DNA from: Chitinispirillaceae bacterium
Lineage (GTDB): Bacteria; Fibrobacterota; Chitinivibrionia; Chitinivibrionales; Chitinispirillaceae
Reading direction: 5' to 3'
Assembly (NCBI GenBank): GCA_016926315.1
Contig: JAFGOU010000508.1
Coordinates: 1-13,592 of the forward strand
Length of the DNA stretch: 13,592 nucleotides
Shown: positions 7,617-13,592 of the stretch, one piece after another
How positions within the stretch are numbered: position 1 is the first letter of the stretch
How the letters are laid out: every line of letters starts with the position of its first letter
Made by a program: the position numbers and the translations under genes
Notes under the pieces: generated by a model
Seen by the model: the letters and a program-made list of their open reading frames with translations, nothing else
Told to the model about the DNA's origin: nothing
The model's database searches: none

Positions 7617-9659
7617 TCATTGCAGCACCATGACGGCTTTTTCAGTCCTGAAAGCGCCATGCCGTAACACTAGAATATAAGCACCCATTGAAAGGCCTCG
7701 GGGTAACGTGGCGGTGTGGCGGCCACAATGGACCGGACCATTCACCAAGTGGTGGACGGCACGGCCCTTGAGATCAAAAAGCCCCAATGATGCTTGGCAA
7801 GAAACGGGGAGTACATACGATACGGTATTATTAAGTACCGACATTTGAGTTCCGGTTGATTTAGCCGGAAAAGACCGGTTAATTCCAGTCGTTGAAAATG
7901 GCGACGTGAGGACCGTGCCGGAGGTTCCAACCGCAACGAACTGATCGTCCGAAGCATAGATTCCGTATAAGGATTGCGATGTTCCGGAATGTACGGGTGT
8001 GAATGAGCCGCCATCATAGGTGGTCATGATAGAACCCCATGTGCCGGTTGCAACGAACGTGCCATTGCCAAAGGTAATGCTCATCAAATCTTCGCTGCTC
8101 CTCCTGGTATGCGATGTCCATGTTAATCCATCGCTTGAGGTATACCACGAAGAGGATCCCAGCCCTACATCGTATCCCAATGTCATTACAAAAATCCCGT
8201 TTCCCCATGCGACCGCGCACCTGAAATTATAACCACCGATACCGGTATTCACCCGCCAGTTGATACCGTCAGGCGAGGATAGCGTCTTGGTCCTTCCTAC
8301 CACAATAAACAGCCCGTTGCCATAAGTGATATCGGTAATGAAATGGTCTACTTCCGTCATCCTGACGGTCCATGAAATACCGTCAGTAGAAGTGACAATG
8401 GTTGTCGAATCACCTCCCGCCACATACATTCCATTTCCCCAGGCCACGGAATTAAGGTCATAGGAGGTACCTGAATTCCTGGGAACCCATGAAATACCGT
8501 CGTTCGACGTGATGATTGTTCCTTGGGTGCCGACCGCCACATAACAGGTGTCACCCCACGCAACGTCATAAAGAGGCTTTTTTTCCATGGTACTTATTTT
8601 TCCCCATGTTTTCGCATCAAAGGAAGAAACGATCAGCCCGCTGTCGCCGACCGCAATGTAGCGGTCTTTCCCCTTGGTAACACCATACAAAACGTCCCTG
8701 ATTTCAGGTACTTTCCATACCCATGTCTCCGCATCGTTTGATAAAAGGATCGCCGTTCCAACCATAATATATTGCCCGTTTACACCTATGACATCATAGC
8801 CGGGCATATCATATCGAACTCCAGTCCAGACCGTTCCATTCGCAGAGGTAAGAACCGTATTGGCGCCCCCTAGGACAATAAAGCGGTCATTGCACCAGAC
8901 AACGTCGCTAAGCGCCTGCTGCACAGACCAGGCTCTGTTGGTCCATATATTACCGTCAGGTGAAGTGATAATCGTGCCGCTGTTTCCAACGGCAACATAT
9001 AAATTGTTGCCCCAGGCGACTCCGCTGAGATGGTCGGGAACCCCGGAACTCCTGCTCGTCCAGGTGCTTCCATCGGGAGAGGTTAGGATCACATTTTCTG
9101 AGCTGCCTCTCCCCGCCCCCACTGCAATAAATTGTCCGTTTCCCCAGGTAATGGAGCGGATGTCACCTTCAGTGCCAGAAACGACTTTTGTCCATGTAAT
9201 GCCGTCAGGTGAAGTGTGGAGGGCTCCGAAATTTCCTCCAACGACGTAGCAATTATTGCCCCAGGCGAGTGTATTAAGGGCATAGGAACCGGAAGAAGTT
9301 ATCCGTTTGCATTTCCAGGTTATACCATCAGGAGACGTTAAAATAGTGTCGTAGTACACGGCAACCATGAATTCATTGTTACCCCAAATCACCTCGCTCA
9401 GGTGATACTTGCATTCAGAGCTCCTTTTTGTCCACGAATTACCATCCGGCGAGGTCATAATGGTACCATTTCTGCCAACCGTGACATACGTGTTGTTGCC
9501 ATACGCTATTCCCGTCAGGGGTTCGTTTGTCGGAAGAGGATTTTGCAATGTCCAGACCTCCTGCGCAAACAGTGCATTACTTAACGCTGCTGAAAAAAGC
9601 ACGATGATGCAATGGATAATAATTCTGCGCGTTGCAAAAAGCAGAAGAGTGTGTTTCAT
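7617..9659 (-). CDS. Secreted 14-repeat beta-propeller protein with C-terminal sorting-like domain
   Basis: A 680-aa protein. A signal peptide (residues 1-32, probable cleavage LFA/QEV) is followed by a lone strand EVWTLQ, then 14 repeats of about 39 aa (48-588). Each runs as: L-x-x-[IV]-x-[WY]-G-N-[NG], then [FY]-[IV]-x-V-G, then G-T-I-x-T-S, then x-D-G-x-x-W-T. The turn S-x-D-G-x-x-W, intact in nine repeats, is like the Asp-box of sialidase/BNR propellers but one residue shorter. Repeat 14 lacks the last W-T strand, which the N-terminal strand could supply. Repeat 7 is shortened and repeats 4 and 12 carry insertions. The C-terminal ~77 residues (SVLNNTVSYVLP..., LGLFDLKGRAV, GAYILVLRHG, KAVMVLQ) match the pattern of type IX/FlgD-like sorting domains. 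No catalytic residues are evident, so a surface adhesion or binding role is likelier than an enzyme. The ATG 9659 has GAGGG about 12 bases upstream. Confidence 0.85.
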   Translation of the reverse strand: MKHTLLLFATRRIIIHCIIVLFSAALSNALFAQEVWTLQNPLPTNEPLTGIAYGNNTYVTVGRNGTIMTSPDGNSWTKRSSECKYHLSEVIWGNNEFMVAVYYDTILTSPDGITWKCKRITSSGSYALNTLAWGNNCYVVGGNFGALHTSPDGITWTKVVSGTEGDIRSITWGNGQFIAVGAGRGSSENVILTSPDGSTWTSRSSGVPDHLSGVAWGNNLYVAVGNSGTIITSPDGNIWTNRAWSVQQALSDVVWCNDRFIVLGGANTVLTSANGTVWTGVRYDMPGYDVIGVNGQYIMVGTAILLSNDAETWVWKVPEIRDVLYGVTKGKDRYIAVGDSGLIVSSFDAKTWGKISTMEKKPLYDVAWGDTCYVAVGTQGTIITSNDGISWVPRNSGTSYDLNSVAWGNGMYVAGGDSTTIVTSTDGISWTVRMTEVDHFITDITYGNGLFIVVGRTKTLSSPDGINWRVNTGIGGYNFRCAVAWGNGIFVMTLGYDVGLGSSSWYTSSDGLTWTSHTRRSSEDLMSITFGNGTFVATGTWGSIMTTYDGGSFTPVHSGTSQSLYGIYASDDQFVAVGTSGTVLTSPFSTTGINRSFPAKSTGTQMSVLNNTVSYVLPVSCQASLGLFDLKGRAVHHLVNGPVHCGRHTATLPRGLSMGAYILVLRHGAFRTEKAVMVLQ
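7896..9518 (-). repeat. 14 tandem coding repeats (~39 aa / ~117 bp), Asp-box-like
   Basis: Within the 680-aa protein, 14 consecutive units of about 117 bp encode the blade consensus described for that gene. The protein pattern is well kept, but the DNA of different units is diverged at third positions and by small insertions. They are therefore old duplications rather than a recent array. Weakest units are 7 (shortened) and 13 (T-x-D-G-x-x-F). Confidence 0.8.
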
Positions 9660-9760
9660 GTTGAATGAGCCCTCAGAAGCCGGTTATATAAGTATGCCAT
9701 CTTCGAATATGGTTTTGCATTGCGGTGCCCTGTGCTGACGTGGTACGTAGTGCCCAAAAA
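9660..9760. other. Intergenic gap between the two propeller genes
   Basis: This 101-base AT-rich spacer on the - strand holds TGGCATACTTATATAACC at 9699-9682, a possible extended -10 region for the 680-aa gene. It also carries a GGGCAC direct repeat near the end of the 895-aa gene. No stem followed by a T-run and no short ORF are supported. Confidence 0.3.
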
Positions 9761-12448
9761 TCATCGTGTTAATAAAATCAATATTTTCTGACGGTAATCT
9801 CCGGCTTTAAATTCAACCAGGTATGGTCCGGCCGCAGACGGGACGTTTCGTATAGTGATCGTATAAAAACCCGCGCTTTGAATCTTATTAACAAGTTCCG
9901 ATCGCAACTGCCCGTTAAGACCGTAGAGCCGCAGAGAAACCCGTTCGGTCGAAGGCAGCGCGTATCGCATGGCCGCGGTACCAAACGAGACCGCGAAATC
10001 GAAGCGTTTTGGGGGCTTCGCTTTACTGATGTGCGTCGAGGTGGTAATGGCAAAGCCATGGGGGAGCGTTCCGCATTTGCCGTCTTCATGTGCAACAACA
10101 ACGTCCCACGCTCCGGGTTCGGCACCGGAAACATCGATGGAACAGGTGATCTGAGAGGGCGACATGATCAAAACACCGGTTGCAGTAATATCGAGCTGTC
10201 CCGGTTTGGAGAGTTTGATTTTTGCACCTGATTGGAAATACGAGCCGCGCAGGTCTGTTATCTGAACGATTCCGGTGTTTAAACTGGAAGACGGCGTAAT
10301 GGATTGGACCTCTGGAGCAGGATGAAAATCTCCAAATTGGACAAAAAAGGGACGTTTTATCCCTTGTCCTATCGTATAAAAATACCCGCCGGCATACAAG
10401 GTCGTTCCGCTCAACGCAATGGCATTGATAGAGCCATCACAATGTGGATTCCAATCAGACGCGTTTCCTGTTGCCACATCCAAGGCCGCAATGCCGTTTC
10501 GGTTTTGACCGCCGATCGTGGAAAAATTTCCTCCCGCGTATATTGCCGTACCGGTCACTGCTATGGAATAGATCGTGGCGTTTGCATTCGGATTCCAATC
10601 CAAGGCAGTGCCGGTTGACGCATCAAGGGCCGCTATATAATTCCGGTTCTGCCCGCCGATCCTGGTAAAGTCCCCTGTTGCATACACCGTTGTCCCATTC
10701 ACGGAGATTTTGTACACATAGCCGCCGCTGTCGGCATCAGGATTCCAGTCTGTCGCATTGCCGGTCGCCGCGTCAAGAGCCGCGATATGATTGCGTTTCT
10801 GGCCGCCGATGCTGGTGAAGCGGCCGCCGGCATACACTGTTTTCCCGTTTAGAAAAAGCCCGGAGATACGTCCGTTTGCATTCGGGTTCCAAGCCGTCGC
10901 GGTACCAGTTACAATATCCAATTCCGCGATATACGGACGGTTTTGGCCTCCAATAGTGGTGAACTGTCCAGCGGCATAAATGGTCGTATCGCCTGAAACC
11001 AGAGAGATGATCTCACTGTTCGCATGTGGGTTCCAGGCCATGGCGGTTCCGCTCGCCGTATCCAGGGCAGCGATATAATTGCGATCCTGGCCGCCGATGC
11101 GTGAAAAATATCCTCCTGCGTAAACAACATTTCCCTTTACAGCGAGCGATCTGATTTGATCGTTTGCATCTGGGTTCCATGCCGTAGCGTGTCCGGTTAT
11201 TGCATCCACAGCGGCAATATTTTTGCGGTTCTGGGCGTCAACAATGTGGAAGCTCCCCCCGACGAATACTTTCGTTTTATTAATTACAACCGTATGGACA
11301 GTACCATTCACCTTAAGATTCCAATCGGTTGCATTTCCTGTTGTCGCATCCAAGGCGGCAAGTTTAAAGCGGTTCTGGCCGCCGATGGCGGTAAAGAAGC
11401 CCCCGGCATATATCGTATTGTTATCCACAGCAATACTATAAACGGTATTTTCCGCATGAGGATTCCAGGCCGTTGCATTACCGGTTACAGAGTCCAAGGC
11501 GGCGATACAATTACGGCTCTGCCCGCCAATAGCCGAAAAGCTCCCTCCAACATATACGACTCCTCCCCTTACTGCAATAGCATAAACAGAACCCGAGTAA
11601 CCCCAAGAATCCAAAGAATAAGGATTCCACGATGTAACATTTCCCGTAACTGCATCCAAGGACGCGATACAACTACGGATTTGCCCTCCAATGCCATTGA
11701 AATGACCTGCAACGTATAGTAATGGCCCGCTTACGACAAGTTCGGAAATTGAACTTGGGTATATGGGTCCGTTGTCACTTACCTCCGTATTCCACGATAG
11801 AGCGGTTCCGCTTGCCGAATCAATGGCAGCGATTTTTTTGCGGTTCTGCCCGCCGATGGTTGAAAACGCCCCTCCAACATATACGGTAGACCCGCGTACG
11901 GCAAGCACACCAACAACGCTATCCGGATTGGGGTTCCAGGCGGTGGCACTCCCTGTTGCCGCGTCCAGGGCGGCAATATAGTTGCGGTTTTGTCCGCCAA
12001 TTGCAGTGAAACTTCCCCCAATATAAACAACGTTCCCATGCATCGTGATGGCATAAACACTATTATTTGGATCAGGGTTCCAAACAGGATCCACGGTTCC
12101 ATTGGAAAGAATATGGGCGACGTTATTCCGAACCAGGTTGTCGACATACGTAAAATCACCGCCGACATACCATCCGCCATTATCATCTGCACATGCTGCA
12201 AGTACATATCCGTCTATTTTTGCATAGGAAAATTCTGGCAAACCGGTTGAAGCATTAATCGGGACGCCGCTCCCGGTATACGGCCCTACATGGGTAAAAC
12301 TGCCGGCAATATAAATTCTGTTATTAACAGGCACAATCGAGTAAACCATGCCATCGGTAACCCATGTTTCCTGTTTGCATGTTTCTGGCGGTTGTGCGGC
12401 CTGCAGCAATGATGCGGCTGAGATGATAACAATAAAAAACCTGGCCAT
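9761..12448 (-). CDS. Secreted 14-blade DUF5122/delta-60-type propeller protein with IPT/TIG and sorting-like domains
   Basis: An 895-aa protein. Signal peptide 1-17 (probable cut near LQA/AQP) is followed by a lone strand ETWVTDG. Fourteen repeats of about 48 aa come next (35-707) with consensus VYxIAVxGxTVYAGGxF, IGGQNRN, IAALDAATG, ATAWNPNAN; ten carry exact IGGQxR. The first two are degenerate, one has DAQNR instead, and the last lacks the WNP strand that the N-terminal W strand could provide. The repeats resemble the DUF5122 beta-propeller (delta-60 repeat) family. Residues ~711-801 (PEVQSITPSSSLNTG... GAEPGAWDVVVAHEDGK) form an IPT/TIG-like Ig domain. The C-terminal ~80 residues (MRYALPSTERVSLRLYGLNG... 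GPYLVEFKAG... ILILLTR) match a type IX/FlgD-like sorting domain. It is probably exported to the cell surface; ligand unknown. The ATG 12448 has no strong ribosome site. Parts of this gene are visibly less GC-rich than the flanking glycan genes. Confidence 0.88.
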   Translation of the reverse strand: MARFFIVIISAASLLQAAQPPETCKQETWVTDGMVYSIVPVNNRIYIAGSFTHVGPYTGSGVPINASTGLPEFSYAKIDGYVLAACADDNGGWYVGGDFTYVDNLVRNNVAHILSNGTVDPVWNPDPNNSVYAITMHGNVVYIGGSFTAIGGQNRNYIAALDAATGSATAWNPNPDSVVGVLAVRGSTVYVGGAFSTIGGQNRKKIAAIDSASGTALSWNTEVSDNGPIYPSSISELVVSGPLLYVAGHFNGIGGQIRSCIASLDAVTGNVTSWNPYSLDSWGYSGSVYAIAVRGGVVYVGGSFSAIGGQSRNCIAALDSVTGNATAWNPHAENTVYSIAVDNNTIYAGGFFTAIGGQNRFKLAALDATTGNATDWNLKVNGTVHTVVINKTKVFVGGSFHIVDAQNRKNIAAVDAITGHATAWNPDANDQIRSLAVKGNVVYAGGYFSRIGGQDRNYIAALDTASGTAMAWNPHANSEIISLVSGDTTIYAAGQFTTIGGQNRPYIAELDIVTGTATAWNPNANGRISGLFLNGKTVYAGGRFTSIGGQKRNHIAALDAATGNATDWNPDADSGGYVYKISVNGTTVYATGDFTRIGGQNRNYIAALDASTGTALDWNPNANATIYSIAVTGTAIYAGGNFSTIGGQNRNGIAALDVATGNASDWNPHCDGSINAIALSGTTLYAGGYFYTIGQGIKRPFFVQFGDFHPAPEVQSITPSSSLNTGIVQITDLRGSYFQSGAKIKLSKPGQLDITATGVLIMSPSQITCSIDVSGAEPGAWDVVVAHEDGKCGTLPHGFAITTSTHISKAKPPKRFDFAVSFGTAAMRYALPSTERVSLRLYGLNGQLRSELVNKIQSAGFYTITIRNVPSAAGPYLVEFKAGDYRQKILILLTR
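10328..12346 (-). repeat. 14 tandem coding repeats (~48 aa / ~144 bp), IGGQNRN type
   Basis: Within the 895-aa protein, units of about 144 bp repeat 14 times. The best conserved segment encodes IGGQNRN-x-IAALDA, seen on the + strand as recurring GCC-GC..GG..GTTCTGGCCGCCGAT-like stretches. Codons vary freely between units, so amino acids rather than DNA are conserved. The first two and last units are the most degenerate. Confidence 0.85.
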
Positions 12449-12611
12449 AGCGTTTCTGTAAATTAATTATCGGTCAGTCGACAGGCCAATAGTCCCTCTG
12501 CTTCAGCCCCAACAAAGACAACGCGGTAATTTCGAAGCTTACCCCTCGACTATACCGGAGAGAATCGATAAGGCTTCCGCTTTAAGAAATGGGCATGAAA
12601 TCCATGGCCGG
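12449..12611. other. Intergenic gap between methyltransferase and 895-aa propeller gene
   Basis: A 163-base non-coding spacer. It becomes AT-rich just before the propeller start, with GATAAT on the - strand at 12471-12466 as a weak -10 candidate lacking a matching -35. It separates the glycan genes at the right from the propeller genes, so a promoter here is plausible. No terminator stem with a T-run and no convincing short ORF are seen. Confidence 0.3.
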
Positions 12612-13292
12612 TCAGGCAGTCAGGTCCATTCCCGCCAGAATCTCCGCCAGTGCTTCCGGTGGCGTCAGGTTGAGCCATGCGGCGCGGTTGGCTTCCAGAT
12701 CGTCGTAGGTCAGTGAAGGGATTGTTGCCGGATTCATGGGGAGCCGCTCCCGCGGCGGCACGGGAACCAGGATTCCCACGCCCAGGTCGCAGTCGATCAC
12801 CTGGACGGAGCGGTCCCGGCTTATGGCGCGCAGATGTACGATTGTTTTCCAGACCTCACCGCACCAGGGGATTGTTGCGGTCTCCCGTTCAGGCGGATGT
12901 TCTGCCGCCGAGTCGCTGCGCGGGGGATTGCAGTCATGGAGCAGGATAATGCCCTTTGGTGAAAGATGCCGCAGGGAGTTGTCGACATCGCGAAGGGACT
13001 GCTCGTAGGTGTGCAGCCCGTCGATGAAAATGACATCAAAGGCGCGGCGGCCGGGGAGGTTCTGGAAAAAACGATCGCTGGTCGTCCTGACATAGCGGTT
13101 GAGGATATTCGACGGGTTGCGGACCACCCTTTTAACGATCCAGGAAAACGGCACAGCCATGAACGGGTCCACGGCGACCTTGACAGGCGCCTTGACGCGC
13201 AGAAAATTTGCTCCGCGCGCCACGCCGATTTCCAGATACCTGCGTGCGGTGACGGCATCGATGGCCGCTTGAACGATACCGGTCCTTGTCAC
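12612..13292 (-). CDS. Class I SAM-dependent methyltransferase (Methyltransf_24-like)
   Basis: A 226-aa soluble Rossmann-fold methyltransferase. Motif I is YLEIGVARGANF (19-30), the SAM-binding Gly loop. VAVDPF (39-44) provides the acidic residue expected to contact the SAM ribose. FDVIFIDGLHTYEQSLRDVD (85-104) and GIILLHDCNPP (114-124) are the later motifs typical of the Methyltransf_24 family common in glycan clusters. Start: GTG 13292 is preceded by GGAGGA at 13304-13299, a strong ribosome site, and no better start is available. The gene begins 16 bases after the stop of the upstream glycosyltransferase, so the two form an operon. It most likely methylates a sugar or glycan intermediate of the surface polysaccharide; methylation of another small molecule cannot be excluded. 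Confidence 0.85.
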   Translation of the reverse strand: MTRTGIVQAAIDAVTARRYLEIGVARGANFLRVKAPVKVAVDPFMAVPFSWIVKRVVRNPSNILNRYVRTTSDRFFQNLPGRRAFDVIFIDGLHTYEQSLRDVDNSLRHLSPKGIILLHDCNPPRSDSAAEHPPERETATIPWCGEVWKTIVHLRAISRDRSVQVIDCDLGVGILVPVPPRERLPMNPATIPSLTYDDLEANRAAWLNLTPPEALAEILAGMDLTA

Positions 13293-13308
13293 GAAAAAAT
13301 CCTCCGGG

Positions 13309-13592
13309 TCATAGCGCCTCCTGGTAGATTTTCTCCATCCGGTCGCCCACCGCGTCCCAGGTGTAGTAATGTTCCAGATGCTCGCGGGCGGCCCGGCCCA
13401 TCCGGCGGCGCTTTTCAGGGTTGTCCACCAGATCGGCCAGAACGTGCGCCATGTCGTCGATGCACTGCGGAAGCGAACCGGGCTGAATGGCGTATCCGAA
13501 ACTGGTGTCGCGGATCAGGTCCGGTGTTCCTCCGGTTGCCAGGCCGATGATCGGGAGGCCGCTGGCGATCGCTTCCAGATAGACGACCGCAA
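13309..13592 (-). CDS. Glycosyltransferase family 4, C-terminal fragment (5' end outside window)
   Basis: The frame is open to the window edge and codes for the last 93 residues of a protein, ending TGA at 13311-13309. It begins inside the donor-binding half: AVVYLEAIASGLPIIGLATG followed by GTPDLIRD. This is the stretch after and including the second Glu of the E-x7-E motif in GT4 enzymes. It closes with the usual C-terminal helices (RRRMGRAAREHLEHYYTWDAVGDRMEKIYQE). No start codon is inside the window. It differs in sequence from the two tandem glycosyltransferases further left, so it is a separate sugar transferase of the same locus. It is followed after 16 bases by the methyltransferase gene. 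Confidence 0.88.
   Translation of the reverse strand, partial: AVVYLEAIASGLPIIGLATGGTPDLIRDTSFGYAIQPGSLPQCIDDMAHVLADLVDNPEKRRRMGRAAREHLEHYYTWDAVGDRMEKIYQEAL

Noticed and set aside
7617..9659. Sialidase or other glycoside hydrolase call for the 680-aa protein, based on Asp-box-like repeats
   Set aside because: No sialidase catalytic Arg triad, Tyr/Glu pair or F-R-I-P motif is seen, and the repeat number and short Asp-box do not fit the six-bladed sialidase fold.
9721..9760. Possible terminator after the 895-aa gene (ACGT-containing near-palindrome)
   Set aside because: The stem is only about four pairs with a bulge, and no T-run follows it on the - strand.
10328..12346. Regular ~144-bp DNA repeat that could suggest a CRISPR-like or satellite array
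   Set aside because: The repeat lies in one continuous reading frame, the units are diverged at the DNA level, and the period matches propeller blades; there are no short identical repeats with unique spacers.
12966..13550. + strand open frame spanning the methyltransferase start and the glycosyltransferase end
   Set aside because: It runs antisense across two recognisable genes, and its translation is Arg/Pro-rich noise expected in high-GC DNA.

Overview
The window looks like a piece of a Gram-negative chromosome, most likely from the FCB side of the tree (Fibrobacterota/Chitinispirillia or a related candidate lineage). This is an inference from protein types: an outer-membrane beta-barrel, two lipoproteins, and two very repetitive secreted proteins that end in a type IX/FlgD-like sorting domain. 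No rRNA or other marker gene is present, so the assignment is tentative. Coding density is high and no stretch over 300 bases lacks a gene. I saw no tRNA, rRNA, CRISPR array, insertion sequence or att site.

Left end, + strand (1-2377): the 3' part of a large outer-membrane barrel gene, followed with overlapping or nearly overlapping ends by two small lipoprotein genes. Both lipoproteins look like members of the NTF2-like (SnoaL-like) fold class. The three genes read as one translationally coupled operon for an envelope complex of unknown role. It meets the rest of the window tail-to-tail at about 2378-2436, where GC-rich inverted repeats lie.

Everything else is on the - strand, read from right to left. 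It begins with the C-terminal end of a GT4 glycosyltransferase (13592-13309) and a Methyltransf_24-type SAM methyltransferase (13292-12612). Next come two secreted beta-propeller proteins (895 aa, 12448-9761; 680 aa, 9659-7617), a radical-SAM enzyme of the AmmeMemoRadiSam type (AmrS, 7563-6550), a tightly overlapped pair of paralogous GT4 glycosyltransferases (6444-5242 and 5242-4028), and a Wzx-like flippase (4035-2437).

The glycosyltransferases, methyltransferase and flippase form a surface-polysaccharide (O-antigen or exopolysaccharide) assembly locus: sugars are added to a lipid-linked intermediate in the cytoplasm and the product is flipped across the inner membrane. Two cell-surface propeller proteins and AmrS sit in the middle of it. 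In bacteria with type IX secretion, cargo with C-terminal sorting domains is attached to a special LPS, so the pairing of cargo-like proteins with a glycan locus may be functional; that link is inference.

The most notable structure is that both propeller genes, though built from unrelated repeat types (about 48 aa DUF5122/delta-60-like; about 39 aa Asp-box-like), each contain 14 blades by my count. Both also carry an orphan Trp-containing strand at the mature N terminus that could complete an incomplete last blade.
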